Source of the DNA: a virus
Length of the DNA stretch: 64,000 nt
Virus record (IMG/VR): IMGVR_UViG_3300037189_023790
Span: 29,665 to 93,664 of that record
Reading direction: 5' to 3' (one strand)
The position numbers and the translations under genes were made by a program. The notes beneath the pieces are model-generated. The model ran no database searches. It had not been told where the DNA came from and worked only from the letters and a program-made list of their open reading frames with translations. This document shows positions 52,834 to 61,390 of the stretch, piece by piece. Each line of letters begins with the position of its first letter. Position 1 is the stretch's first letter.

Positions 52834-55538
52834 TGGCAAATCTAACTTTAAATTTAGGAAGTCCTGTAACAGGAAATTATAGAGTGAGTTTTAGGAATGA
52901 TGAAGGAAATCTCCTTACATCTTCTTATCTCACTCAAAACCAAGTGATAAATCTATTAAACTCTTCAACAGCTACAATTGCTATTGGAAATGGCGTATAC
53001 ACACTTGATAATATTAACATTAGATTAGAAGCAGTTTCTGATACAATGTGTAAGGATGATATTACTACAAATTTAGTAGTGAATTGTCCATCTACAATTT
53101 GTACTGTAGCTATTTCAAATGTTTCAGAATCGTGTGTTTCTAATACAACAAGTATTGTTGTAGCAGTGAATACATCTGGTAGTGGTACATTGGAATATGG
53201 ACTTAGTACAACAATAGGAGTTGCACCTACTTCTTGGCAATCTATTAATCAGTTTAATCAGTTATTAAAAAATAACACTTATTACATATATGTAAGAAAT
53301 ACAGAAAACCCTTCTTTATGTATTACTTTTACTTCTTACACCACAGGAAGCTGTCTTCCTAATTGTGGATGTTCTAATTTAAGCAGTTTTTCTGTAGATA
53401 GTATTACAAAAATAGGCTCCACTACAAGTTATAATATAGCATTTAATGCTTGTTCTTTAACATCAGGTAATTGGAGAGTGAAAAATTCTACGGGAACAAT
53501 TATGACAAGCGGTACAATTATTCCTACAAGTAGTGTTCTTACAATAGATTTTGGAACATTAGCTCCTGCAACTTATACATTTGAATTAGATAGTAATGCG
53601 TGTTTAGGACAAACTGCTAAAACTTTTGTAGTCACTACTCCTGTAACATGTTCTCAATGTTTTGAATTAATTTCAGGAAATTGTGTTCCTATTCTCAATT
53701 GTGGGGGAGGAAGTGGAACTGCTATTGCAATCGAAGATTTTATTGTTGATGCTCCTATAGGAAAAACAATAAGTTTTTCTCTTTCAGGAGGTAATTTGCT
53801 TGATACTGTCACAATTGATTTAAAACAGGGAAGCTCAATTGTAGGAACTCTCACTGCTGCATATTCTTCAACTATGACAGTAACATCTTCTCAATATGGA
53901 TATGTAGATGCATACATAGATGGAAATTTCAAATCTTCCATCTATCTCCCACTAAGACTCACTACAAGTTTTTCTGTAAAGGAATCTAAAGCTGTAAATG
54001 AAAATGATGGATTTATGAAACTTGTGTACACACAACAACCTAACGGTGAGTTTCTTATAACAGATAGTGCTTCACCTTCAGTTTCAAACATCTATTACAA
54101 CGTAAATGGTAAATGGAGAAATAATCTTTCAGGACTAAAACTTGAACCATTAACAAATCACAGTATTACTAAATATGCTTATAATGGAGCATATTGGGGA
54201 GATAATAGTGCTGCACAATCTAAAAAGCAAATTTCATTTAGAATTGTTTCTGCTTCTCCTACTTTAGGTGCAGATACAGATGCTTATGAAAGTATTTGGT
54301 TAGGGGGATTAAATGATATAATAAATGTAGGTACTGTATTAGTAGGTGGAAATAAAAAAACAGCTATAGATAACTGGAGAGCAGATGGCGGTAACATGAT
54401 ACTATTCACTGTAGAATGGGCTGAGTTAGAACAAGTGGAAAATATTTTAGATGTATTAACCCTTAATAAGGTGAAAGCTCTTTTAAATTATATCATTAAT
54501 GTAAAAGGTATGAAAGCTTATTTAAAATTCCAAATGAGTGTTGGAACATTAAATCCTGCTCCTGCTCACACTTATGACCCTGTTAATGATGGAATGAGAA
54601 TGTCTAACGGAGCAATGTATTCAGGAAGTAATACATCTATTCCAATGACATTAAGCAGTGGAAAAATTACCAATATGGATAGATTTTGGAATTTAGTATC
54701 TAATGAGTTCAGTGGGTATGCAAATAATGTTATTGTAGCTGTTACACAAGAAGAAAATCAAGAACTTCAATATCCCATTTCTAGTCCCGGAGGTTTAAAT
54801 TGTGATTATCATCCAACAGAGATAGCTGCTTGGAATACATGGCAAACTTCTGTATATGGTAATGTATTATCAGCACCATTAGATTATAATGGAACAGCAG
54901 GAAAACGTTGGTTGAAATTTAAAGGATACCAACTGAAAAAATTTGCTAAAAGATGGGGAGCTATTTTTAAAGCAAAAGGATTTAATACAGTTTATGATTG
55001 TGGTAGTTTAACAGATTCTATTGGTACAAGAGGTGTATGGGCTGTTCCCACTTCAGATTTAAGACCTGAAATTGATGGATTAAAAGATAATCCTGATTAT
55101 TGGGATACCTATAATATAGAAATGGAAGCAAGTTTGTGTCACACATATAATAACAATTTATCTATATTAGAAGACACATATAACCCTTCTCAAAATGTAT
55201 CTACCAATGTAAACAGAATTTATAACTCTATAAGGAGAGCTAAAACGGGAGGAATTAAAATTTCTAATTTTTCTTTTTTTAGTAATTATCATGATACAGG
55301 AAGTCCTAATTATCAGGTAGCAAGTCAAGTGTTGGCTTTATTAAACGCTAATAATTTTTTACATAAAAGAAGACTCTATCCAACTAATAGTTGTGCAACA
55401 TTAACTTTTGAAGCAGATGTAGCAAGAACAGGTGGAGGATACCAAAGTGCATATAACAACACATATAACAGTGCTTATGCTTCTTGTGGAAGTGGAACAA
55501 ACGGTTATCCAAAAGTAGTAATAATAGATAATTTATAA
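52833..55538 (+). CDS. Multi-domain protein with TIM-barrel glycoside-hydrolase-like domain
   Basis: 901 residues. The first 400 are Ig/fibronectin-like modules with paired Cys (CTVAISNVSESC, NPSLC, CSQCFELISGNC). From about residue 480 a TIM-barrel-like region resembles GH42/beta-galactosidase-type enzymes: IWLGGLNDIINVGTVLVGGN, WRADGGNMILFTVEWAELE, then FSGYANNVIVAVTQEENQEL with acidic residues Glu640 and Glu641 at the usual acid/base position. The C-terminus (FEADVARTGGGYQSAYNNTY) resembles the Ala/Tyr repeats ending many Bacteroidetes surface proteins. It may cleave a host glycan at the cell surface. The hydrolase class is inference; the fold call is moderate. Confidence 0.55.
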   Translation: MANLTLNLGSPVTGNYRVSFRNDEGNLLTSSYLTQNQVINLLNSSTATIAIGNGVYTLDNINIRLEAVSDTMCKDDITTNLVVNCPSTICTVAISNVSESCVSNTTSIVVAVNTSGSGTLEYGLSTTIGVAPTSWQSINQFNQLLKNNTYYIYVRNTENPSLCITFTSYTTGSCLPNCGCSNLSSFSVDSITKIGSTTSYNIAFNACSLTSGNWRVKNSTGTIMTSGTIIPTSSVLTIDFGTLAPATYTFELDSNACLGQTAKTFVVTTPVTCSQCFELISGNCVPILNCGGGSGTAIAIEDFIVDAPIGKTISFSLSGGNLLDTVTIDLKQGSSIVGTLTAAYSSTMTVTSSQYGYVDAYIDGNFKSSIYLPLRLTTSFSVKESKAVNENDGFMKLVYTQQPNGEFLITDSASPSVSNIYYNVNGKWRNNLSGLKLEPLTNHSITKYAYNGAYWGDNSAAQSKKQISFRIVSASPTLGADTDAYESIWLGGLNDIINVGTVLVGGNKKTAIDNWRADGGNMILFTVEWAELEQVENILDVLTLNKVKALLNYIINVKGMKAYLKFQMSVGTLNPAPAHTYDPVNDGMRMSNGAMYSGSNTSIPMTLSSGKITNMDRFWNLVSNEFSGYANNVIVAVTQEENQELQYPISSPGGLNCDYHPTEIAAWNTWQTSVYGNVLSAPLDYNGTAGKRWLKFKGYQLKKFAKRWGAIFKAKGFNTVYDCGSLTDSIGTRGVWAVPTSDLRPEIDGLKDNPDYWDTYNIEMEASLCHTYNNNLSILEDTYNPSQNVSTNVNRIYNSIRRAKTGGIKISNFSFFSNYHDTGSPNYQVASQVLALLNANNFLHKRRLYPTNSCATLTFEADVARTGGGYQSAYNNTYNSAYASCGSGTNGYPKVVIIDNL

Positions 55539-55539
55539 T

Positions 55540-56964
55540 ATGAATATTTCACCTTATATAAGTAACAGTACTCCTGATAATATGGTGGCAGATGTGTTTA
55601 ATTCTGCCCCTACATTTACTCTCACTACAAAAAAATTTGGGTTTGAGGTTCCTTTTTATAGAACAGGATTGGGAATTGTAAATGCAGCAACAAGATATAA
55701 TAAAGGAATTTCTCTTTTAAGTAATACAGATAGTTCTATATATGAAAGAGGATATACAATGTATGACTCTGAAGCTGTAACTAATTTTACATCTAATGCT
55801 TTTGCATTAGCTTATGGAGCATCGACAGCTTCTTCTTTTAAATATATCTTTGGAGATTATGAAGGAGTTTATGGAGATGTAAACAACTCAACTACCAGAG
55901 AGAGAGTAGCTAATTTTGCAAAAGGGGTAAAGGATGCAGGAAGTTATTTTGGTCAATGGGTAGATGCTATGTCTTATTTCACCAGTATTCAAGTGTGGGA
56001 TGCAGGGGCAACTACTTTTTATAATACTCCTATAGTTTCAGGAATAGGTAATCAATCTGTAACTTCTTTAGGAGGCACACTTAATGACCAAATAAATATG
56101 AATATTGTTATTGGTTATGGAGTGGATTTAAGTAGAAATAATGCTGCTTTTGACCCTGAAGTAAATTTGTATAATTATATACACAGATTCAGAGCTATTA
56201 AAAAAATGAAAGAAGCAGGACTTATTTCTCATGTACAAAAACAAATAGGATTTTTAGCAGGATATTGTGATAATTTTGGAGCAAATGTTCCTATATTCAG
56301 ACATCGCGTTTATTTAGATGCTCCTTATACAAATACAAGTTATATTTATCAAGATTATCTTTCTGAAGAATCTCTTGCTACAATGGAATCTTATGCTTTA
56401 TATGGAATGTTAGAAGGAGATGGAATATGGTATTGGAAATCTCCGGGAATTGCAATTAGTGATGCTAAAAATGATAGTGTAGATATTCTATATTCAGGAT
56501 TTGATTTAAATAAAACAGGATTTTCAGGAAGCCCTTCTCCTCCAACTCCTTTTGGTGTAGGTCATGGAAACAGACCCACTCCTAACAGAAGTTATAATTA
56601 TATAGATGGACTTTCTGTAGAAGAAGTGTTTAAATCTGCTCATGTGTTTTCTCAAATAGAAAATATTGTAAGTGGAGGAACTAAAATAGATGCAGACTTT
56701 TCTTATAAAAGAGGAGCAGGAAGTTGGGTGAGTGTTTCCAAACCTTCAAATGGAAGTGGAATTGTTGCAGATTATCAGGGGGGAAGACCTATTGTTACAA
56801 AAATTATAAATGGAAATAACATTTTGTTTATTTGCACAGACCCTAAAGCAGACAACCTATCTACAACAAAAATTAAAGTGAGTCATTCAGGAAATCAATG
56901 GATATTTTCAATGCAGGATAGAAGAACTAAAGTATTTAAAACAGTAATTAATTCAGCAGCATAA
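55540..56964 (+). CDS. TIM-barrel-like surface/enzyme protein
   Basis: A 474-residue protein with no signal peptide. It has alternating strand and helix segments suggestive of a barrel (FKYIFGDYEGVYGDV, then VANFAKGVKDAGSYFGQWVD, YNYIHRFRAIKKMKEAGLI, and YALYGMLEGDGIWYWKSPG). The acidic pairs in GDYEGVYGD and MLEGDGIWYW would suit a glycosidase active site. It starts 2 bases after the GH-like gene, so the two may form one functional pair at the fibre tip. I do not recognise a family with certainty. Confidence 0.5.
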   Translation: MNISPYISNSTPDNMVADVFNSAPTFTLTTKKFGFEVPFYRTGLGIVNAATRYNKGISLLSNTDSSIYERGYTMYDSEAVTNFTSNAFALAYGASTASSFKYIFGDYEGVYGDVNNSTTRERVANFAKGVKDAGSYFGQWVDAMSYFTSIQVWDAGATTFYNTPIVSGIGNQSVTSLGGTLNDQINMNIVIGYGVDLSRNNAAFDPEVNLYNYIHRFRAIKKMKEAGLISHVQKQIGFLAGYCDNFGANVPIFRHRVYLDAPYTNTSYIYQDYLSEESLATMESYALYGMLEGDGIWYWKSPGIAISDAKNDSVDILYSGFDLNKTGFSGSPSPPTPFGVGHGNRPTPNRSYNYIDGLSVEEVFKSAHVFSQIENIVSGGTKIDADFSYKRGAGSWVSVSKPSNGSGIVADYQGGRPIVTKIINGNNILFICTDPKADNLSTTKIKVSHSGNQWIFSMQDRRTKVFKTVINSAA

Positions 56965-56967
56965 CAC

Positions 56968-58221
56968 ATGGCCTTCATATTAAGACAGTTTCAGGAAGGA
57001 GATAAATTCTTTTCTGTTCAAGGAGTAGGGAATACTCCAAATACACATTGTTGGGTAGATAGTAATGGTGTATATAAAGACAAACAACTAATTGTAGTTG
57101 TAAATTCTGCTCAACACCCTATCCCCTCTGAAAATGTAATCAGTTTAGGAAATGGATATTTTTATTTTACACTTCCTTCCAGTGTAGGATATTCAAGCAG
57201 TAAGGATAATACAATCTTGCAAGTGAGGTCTTATTGTAATGCAGATGTTTCAAATTCTAAAACTGCACTACCTGTAGGATTTAATTTAGGACTTCCTTCC
57301 GAAGTTCTTACTTGTAATGAGCAGCTTACTATCCTCCCTACTTTACAGGATAGAATAAGATTGTTCTTTGCTCCTACTTCTCCCGCAAGTGCAAATATAG
57401 TAAAACTTTCTTTAAATGGCAGTTTTTTTAATCGCACCAACGTATTTTTAGAAGAAGGATATACAAATAATGTAAATTCTACAAATGGTGTATGGACTGA
57501 AACTACAGCAGCAGGAAATAGTGTATATTGGAGTAACAACTTGTATTCACCTACTAACACTCTTTTAATAGAACCTTCTACATTAAATTATTTTACTACA
57601 AGACTTGGGTATATTGAACTTGTATTTAATGGTACTAATGTAAGTGTTATTAACTACCTCACTGCTATTTCTACCGTATTAAGTACTTATATTACAAGTG
57701 ATGATTTTATTATTACTTCTACAGTTTCAGGATATACAGTGAGTAAAAACAATGTTACGATATTCCAAGCTAATAAATTCATCACTTACACCACTACAGG
57801 AGGAACTATTATTCCTTCTTCTGGATTGTTAGGAACAAGTGCTGTATGGAATCTTCCTGATGTAGGAGCTACATATAATGTAAGTGTAGAATTTAATGGA
57901 TTATCACTTAATAAATCCGTGGTGGTGAATGATTGTGCTTCTACATCTTATGAAATGGTGCATAAACTCACAGGATTTGATTTTAAGGGATGCTCAGAAG
58001 GTAGTGTGGAATTATATAGAAATTCTATTAGAGTGGCTACAATAGAACTTAATGTGCTTGGAGAGGGAGTTTATCGAACATCTCTTTCTGGATATTACCA
58101 ATTTAAAATAAATTGTAATGGAACATGGAGTGTTTTGTCCTGTTATCAATACTTTTCTTTTAAAGAGCAATGCAAGTGTACATCTAAAACACCAACAGTT
58201 CCAAATTGCAATTGTCATTAG
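56968..58221 (+). CDS. Cys-containing fibre-array protein
   Basis: A 417-residue protein that I do not recognise. It is strand-rich with an early LRQFQEGDKFFSVQGVGNTP segment, a central beta domain (INYLTAISTVLSTYITSDDF), an Ig-like module (FNGLSLNKSVVVNDCAS), and a Cys-rich C-terminus (YFSFKEQCKCTSKTP, then CNCH). It is the last gene of the array and runs to the terminator at 58236. It may be a tip or decoration component. Confidence 0.6.
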   Translation: MAFILRQFQEGDKFFSVQGVGNTPNTHCWVDSNGVYKDKQLIVVVNSAQHPIPSENVISLGNGYFYFTLPSSVGYSSSKDNTILQVRSYCNADVSNSKTALPVGFNLGLPSEVLTCNEQLTILPTLQDRIRLFFAPTSPASANIVKLSLNGSFFNRTNVFLEEGYTNNVNSTNGVWTETTAAGNSVYWSNNLYSPTNTLLIEPSTLNYFTTRLGYIELVFNGTNVSVINYLTAISTVLSTYITSDDFIITSTVSGYTVSKNNVTIFQANKFITYTTTGGTIIPSSGLLGTSAVWNLPDVGATYNVSVEFNGLSLNKSVVVNDCASTSYEMVHKLTGFDFKGCSEGSVELYRNSIRVATIELNVLGEGVYRTSLSGYYQFKINCNGTWSVLSCYQYFSFKEQCKCTSKTPTVPNCNCH

Positions 58222-58235
58222 TAAATTAAAAATGT

Positions 58236-58264
58236 AAGGAGGGAATCAATTTCCCTCCTTTTTT
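58236..58264. terminator. Terminator between fibre array and leftward genes
   Basis: A perfect 10-base stem AAGGAGGGAA / TTCCCTCCTT with a 5-base loop. A rightward T run follows. The leftward reading continues ACATTTTTAA, so it can also act, more weakly, on leftward transcripts that converge here. Confidence 0.85.
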
Positions 58265-58628
58265 ATTTAATCCTTTTTATTAATTCTTGAATAGCTCTTG
58301 GAGAACGTTCTATAAAGTATTTTTTATGAATAGCTCTCCAATTAATTCCTTCTGCTAAACATGACTTTACTAAATCTATCTGCTCTCTTGTATATGAAGA
58401 AGATGATTTCCAAACAGTAGGAGATGTGGAAGTAATAACATACATATTCAAATATTTCACTTCACAATGTACAACAATGTATTCTTTTATATATCTTGGT
58501 AATCCTTCATAAGGAAAATCTGTACTATATAATTTTAATACAGGAGCTTCTGTATATCGAAGCTCCTTACCTTTAATCTCACACCATTGCTGTTTAGTTT
58601 TATCAAACAGTGTTTTGTATCTTGTCAT
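58263..58628 (-). CDS. Hypothetical protein with C-terminal HTH-like region
   Basis: 121 residues. The N-terminal half is Tyr/Lys-rich with strands (KELRYTEAPVLKLYSTDFP). The C-terminal third (YTREQIDLVKSCLAEGINWR, then ERSPRAIQELIKRI) has the spacing of a SANT/Myb- or HTH-like DNA-binding helix set. It overlaps the upstream gene by 4 bases (ATGA) and is the last leftward gene before the terminator. It could be an early regulator; this is inference. Confidence 0.6.
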   Translation of the reverse strand: MTRYKTLFDKTKQQWCEIKGKELRYTEAPVLKLYSTDFPYEGLPRYIKEYIVVHCEVKYLNMYVITSTSPTVWKSSSSYTREQIDLVKSCLAEGINWRAIHKKYFIERSPRAIQELIKRIK

Positions 58629-58993
58629 AGTGCTCTAAATGTTTCAAGAAGCTCTGTAAGTTTTCTTCCTATTGTTTTGATTTCTGTTTTTACTTTATTA
58701 TCCAATCCTGAGTAATTCACTCCCATTCCCATAATATGAATATGATAGAGTTCGTTAATCATAGCTGTTTTATCTATTAATTGAAAGTTAATTAAAGGGT
58801 CTTTAGATTGAATAACTGTCCATTTTTTACTTTCTAAATTATGTTCTGCTTCAGCAAGTACATAATTAGTAGTTTTATTATCATCATAACTAAAGGTGAC
58901 GTATTTATCTTTAATTTTTAAAACAGTGTAAATTGTGTCATCATCCCCATTTCCGGGTTCTCCTGCTATAAATTGTAATCCTACATGTATCAA
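58625..58993 (-). CDS. Hypothetical protein
   Basis: 122 residues. The first 70 look like a small beta-barrel (IHVGLQFIAGEPGNGDDDTI, then YTVLKIKDKYVTFSYDD), and the rest is helical (VKTEIKTIGRKLTELLETF). I do not recognise it. No signal peptide or membrane segment is present. It overlaps the next gene by 4 bases. Confidence 0.65.
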   Translation of the reverse strand: MIHVGLQFIAGEPGNGDDDTIYTVLKIKDKYVTFSYDDNKTTNYVLAEAEHNLESKKWTVIQSKDPLINFQLIDKTAMINELYHIHIMGMGVNYSGLDNKVKTEIKTIGRKLTELLETFRAL

Positions 58994-59025
58994 TGTTTTA
59001 AATATTTAAGTTAAACTTTTATTTT

Positions 59026-59340
59026 TCATAGTTTTTCTACCTTCACTATAAAACATCCACCTTGGGTTTTAGGAAGTGTAAGAATTCCTGTGTTTATTGA
59101 TTTACCTAAAGGTGAATTTGTTGTAAAGAATGCATGAGGAAATAATTCTTTCATTTTATTATTAAGAAGATTCATTTTCATTTTCCATTTTTTAAATTCA
59201 TCTTCTTTACTTTTGTTGGGTTTAAGTTCTTCATGTATTCCAATAATAGTTTTAAGAGGAATGTATTCTTTATTATAATATTCTTGTTCAATCAACTGTT
59301 TGTATTGTATAAATCCATTTGGATAAGTAATTTTATACAT
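59026..59340 (-). CDS. Hypothetical protein
   Basis: 104 residues from the ATG at 59340 (MYKITYPNGF), which overlaps the upstream stop by 8 bases. An in-frame ATG at 59379 would overlap by 47 and is less likely. It is Lys-rich with a central helix (EFKKWKMKMNLLNNKMKELF) and a short C-terminal strand pair (GGCFIVKVEKL). I do not recognise it. Confidence 0.6.
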   Translation of the reverse strand: MYKITYPNGFIQYKQLIEQEYYNKEYIPLKTIIGIHEELKPNKSKEDEFKKWKMKMNLLNNKMKELFPHAFFTTNSPLGKSINTGILTLPKTQGGCFIVKVEKL

Positions 59341-59584
59341 CTTTATAAAATGTTTGAATATTTTGTTGCTCTTTTCCATTCAAATAAAACACAGCTTTTG
59401 TATCTTTTTGAATATATCTGATAGTATATAAATGTTTATAGCTACTATCATCTATATATTCGATTCCTAATTTTTCAAAATATTCTTCTAAATCACGAAG
59501 AGGGTACATTGGTAATACACAATCTATTAAAATTCCATCAATAACTTTTTGTATATTTTCTTTATCTTGTTTAGAAATTTTCAT
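59333..59584 (-). CDS. Hypothetical small protein
   Basis: 83 residues from the ATG at 59584 (MKISKQDKEN), one base after the upstream stop. An in-frame GTG at 59596 is an alternative. It looks like a compact alpha/beta fold (IDGILIDCVLPMYPLRDLEE, then IRYIQKDTKAVFYLNGKEQQ). I do not recognise it. Confidence 0.6.
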   Translation of the reverse strand: MKISKQDKENIQKVIDGILIDCVLPMYPLRDLEEYFEKLGIEYIDDSSYKHLYTIRYIQKDTKAVFYLNGKEQQNIQTFYKDV

Positions 59585-59585
59585 A

Positions 59586-59918
59586 TTAATAATCACAAGC
59601 TTTTACAACGTCTACCAATGAAACTTCTTTTTGTTCAAACGCTTCATCCCAATTTCCTTCTAATTCTTCATAAATTTCTGTAAATATATCGTAATTATAA
59701 TAAGTGGTGATAGCAACAAATTGTCCTATTTCTAAATATTCAATAAAAGGAATTTTCTTAGAATATAATTTTTGTTCTACTGCATTATTTTGATGTTTAA
59801 CAATCATCAACACTTTATCTTCAAACACTTCTATTACTTTACCAATAGATTCTTCTTTTATTTCATATTCTTCTACGTAATCCTCTTCTGTTATTTTTTT
59901 AATTTTCTCAGTTTCCAT
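59586..59918 (-). CDS. Hypothetical acidic protein
   Basis: A 110-residue, strongly acidic protein (Glu/Asp-rich ends). Residues about 25-70 have a small-barrel pattern (IGKVIEVFEDKVLMIVKHQN, then IPFIEYLEIGQFVAITTYYN), as in OB/SH3-type nucleic-acid or protein binders. I do not recognise a specific family. It follows the lysin gene by 12 bases in the same direction. Confidence 0.65.
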   Translation of the reverse strand: METEKIKKITEEDYVEEYEIKEESIGKVIEVFEDKVLMIVKHQNNAVEQKLYSKKIPFIEYLEIGQFVAITTYYNYDIFTEIYEELEGNWDEAFEQKEVSLVDVVKACDY

Positions 59919-59930
59919 TTTATTTTTTAT

Positions 59931-60326
59931 TTAACAACTGTTTTTTAATTGTTTTTGTAATAATTTTTTATAATTAGGATTTTTAGCATATTTCCTACTT
60001 ATTACAGCTATGTATTGCTTTTGTGTAGTGATGTGATATTTACGAATCAATCTCTTCTCATAGGCAGCATAATCAGCTATAGAAAGCATCTTGTTTTTAT
60101 ATTTAGCATAATTACTTGTAGTTTTTCCGTAATGAAACTTTCTACTCCCTACTTTCATTCCAAATAAATTGTTATATTTACGACATAACTTAGACTTGTA
60201 GTTTCCAGTTTCAAGTCTACTTATTGCTCTTCCTACCCTCTCATATTGCAATCCTGAATAGAGATTGTTGTTTCCATAAATGTTAAAAGTTACTAATAAT
60301 AATGTAATTGTTATAAATATTTTCAT
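59931..60326 (-). CDS. Secreted GH73-like peptidoglycan hydrolase (endolysin)
   Basis: 131 residues. Residues 1-18 form a signal peptide (KIFITITLLLVTFNIYG). The mature part has SRLETGNYKSKLCRKYNNLFGMK with the family's catalytic-type Glu39, then KMLSIADYAAYEKRLI and a C-terminal helix with AVISRKYAKNPNYKKLLQK, the usual order of GH73/Flg-type glucosaminidases. The signal peptide means export could be Sec-dependent, so a holin may only be needed for timing. A TAnnTTTG promoter lies 22 bases upstream and two tiny membrane-protein frames lie just before it. Confidence 0.8.
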   Translation of the reverse strand: MKIFITITLLLVTFNIYGNNNLYSGLQYERVGRAISRLETGNYKSKLCRKYNNLFGMKVGSRKFHYGKTTSNYAKYKNKMLSIADYAAYEKRLIRKYHITTQKQYIAVISRKYAKNPNYKKLLQKQLKNSC

Positions 60327-60348
60327 AGTAATTTGATTTAGTGAAATA

Positions 60349-60384
60349 CAAAGTTACTACTCTTTTCTTATTTTTCGATACAAA
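60349..60384 (-). promoter_or_regulatory. Promoter-like element before the lysin gene
   Basis: Read leftward, TAACTTTG (60356-60349) matches the Bacteroidetes -7 box. The nearest TTTG upstream (60384-60381) is 24 bases away, a little longer than usual. The predicted start gives a very short leader to the ATG at 60326. Confidence 0.4.
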
Positions 60385-60446
60385 ATTTCAAAAATCAAAA
60401 GAGTAATAGCTAATAATACAAGTACAATGAGCTTAGTTTCAGTCAT
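60357..60446 (-). CDS. 29-residue single-pass membrane peptide
   Basis: A tiny frame with the ATG at 60446 overlapping the stop of the 51-residue frame upstream (ATGA). Its sequence is a clean membrane helix with a basic end (TKLIVLVLLAITLLIFEILYRKIRKE). It sits directly before the lysin gene. Peptides of this kind can be holins, antiholins or toxin-like membrane proteins. The size is at the limit of what can be called from sequence. Confidence 0.4.
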   Translation of the reverse strand: MTETKLIVLVLLAITLLIFEILYRKIRKE

Positions 60447-60598
60447 TTACATGTAAATAAGTATTTATAATTTCTTTTCTTTGTAATAAAATTAGTGTAA
60501 AAAAGAAACACCTGTTTTTTTTCTACCACTATATGAATATCAAATAAAAATAGGAGCAAAACTGCTCCTATTATAATTAAAATATTAATCCAGTTCAT
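60443..60598 (-). CDS. 51-residue membrane protein, possible lysis protein
   Basis: A frame starting 2 bases after the upstream stop, with one N-terminal membrane helix (WINILIIIGAVLLLFLFDIHIVV) and a basic C-terminal tail (FITKKRNYKYLF). ATGA overlap with the next membrane peptide and the nearby lysin suggest a lysis cluster. Against it, codons 8-18 coincide with a terminator-like hairpin, so part of the hydrophobic stretch might be a by-product of that structure. Confidence 0.35.
   Translation of the reverse strand: MNWINILIIIGAVLLLFLFDIHIVVEKKQVFLFYTNFITKKRNYKYLFTCK
60549..60572 (-). terminator. Terminator-like hairpin of the upstream leftward operon
   Basis: A perfect 10-base stem AATAGGAGCA / TGCTCCTATT with a 4-base loop. 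The leftward reading continues TTTATTTG. It lies 28 bases after the stop of the gene at 60600-60902 and would end most of the early leftward transcript there, leaving the lysin group to its own promoter. Confidence 0.65.
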
Positions 60599-60599
60599 A

Positions 60600-60902
60600 T
60601 CAAATTTCAAAAAGTTCTTCATACTCTGCTTCTACATCTTTTCTAGAAGAAAATTCTATGTAATATGGATTTTTGTTTACAAACTCATAGAGTTGCTCAC
60701 AATTAGTAATAGCATCTAATTCATTTGTAATAATGTTACAAAGGTGATTGTATTGTACATCAGATAATATTTCAAATTCTTTTTTAGAATAAGAATAATG
60801 AAGCTTTACATCAAGAGTACTAGCAGTATCAATAATTTGTTTAGGTGTGTTTGCAATAATAGATATAATAACATCTCCAACAGTAAGTGTGTGCGTGTAC
60901 AT
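60600..60902 (-). CDS. Hypothetical acidic protein
   Basis: A 100-residue protein that I do not recognise. It has a strand-rich start (THTLTVGDVIISIIANTPKQ) and a helical acidic end (VNKNPYYIEFSSRKDVEAEY). It has no membrane helix and sits 2 bases after the membrane protein gene at 60905. It is probably the last gene of the main leftward early operon. Confidence 0.65.
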   Translation of the reverse strand: MYTHTLTVGDVIISIIANTPKQIIDTASTLDVKLHYSYSKKEFEILSDVQYNHLCNIITNELDAITNCEQLYEFVNKNPYYIEFSSRKDVEAEYEELFEI

Positions 60903-60904
60903 GT

Positions 60905-61171
60905 TTATTTTGTTTTTAAGTAATTAATGATAACATCTACTAAATTAAAAGCATATCCAATTATTGTAATAGGAATAGCAACCACTAAAGGAAGAAGAAT
61001 TAAAAAAGCAATTGCATTTGTATCAATATTATACACACTCCATACCCAAACTTTTTTCCATCCTTTTTTCTTATGTTTTTGGTAAGTTTTAATAAGTTCT
61101 GTAGTAGATATTGTTAAATAAAACAATATTGCTAATAATTCAAGAAACACAAAAACTTTAAAATAAAGCAT
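60905..61171 (-). CDS. Two-helix membrane protein
   Basis: 88 residues with membrane helices at about 4-25 (FKVFVFLELLAILFYLTIST) and 53-78 (AIAFLILLPLVVAIPITIIG), joined by a strongly basic linker (KTYQKHKKKGWKKVWVW). This layout is possible for a holin, but the gene is separated from the lysin by a terminator. It may instead be an envelope or exclusion protein. It overlaps the gene upstream by 14 bases. Confidence 0.65.
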   Translation of the reverse strand: MLYFKVFVFLELLAILFYLTISTTELIKTYQKHKKKGWKKVWVWSVYNIDTNAIAFLILLPLVVAIPITIIGYAFNLVDVIINYLKTK

Positions 61172-61388
61172 ATTCGTTATTTGTTTGTTTAACTTTCAAT
61201 CCTTTTGTTTTTATTAAAAAATTGATAATATTCTCAATTTCTTTATATGAATATTTCTTATTTTTTGCAATTCCCCAGAAGAAGAAATATAGCGACTCCA
61301 CCGAAAATTTCCCTACATCCTGCAAAAATTCCTCAGCAGCAAATTTAATCTTTTGAATTCTCTTCTTTTTTTGTTCTTTAGTTAACAT
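61158..61388 (-). CDS. Hypothetical basic protein
   Basis: 76 residues, strongly basic N-terminus (MLTKEQKKKRIQKIKF), then helices (AAEEFLQDVGKFSVESLYFF and YSYKEIENIINFLIKTKGLK). The second half has the look of a winged-helix or HTH-like segment, but I cannot name a family. It overlaps the next gene by 14 bases. Confidence 0.6.
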   Translation of the reverse strand: MLTKEQKKKRIQKIKFAAEEFLQDVGKFSVESLYFFFWGIAKNKKYSYKEIENIINFLIKTKGLKVKQTNNEYALF

Positions 61389-61390
61389 AT

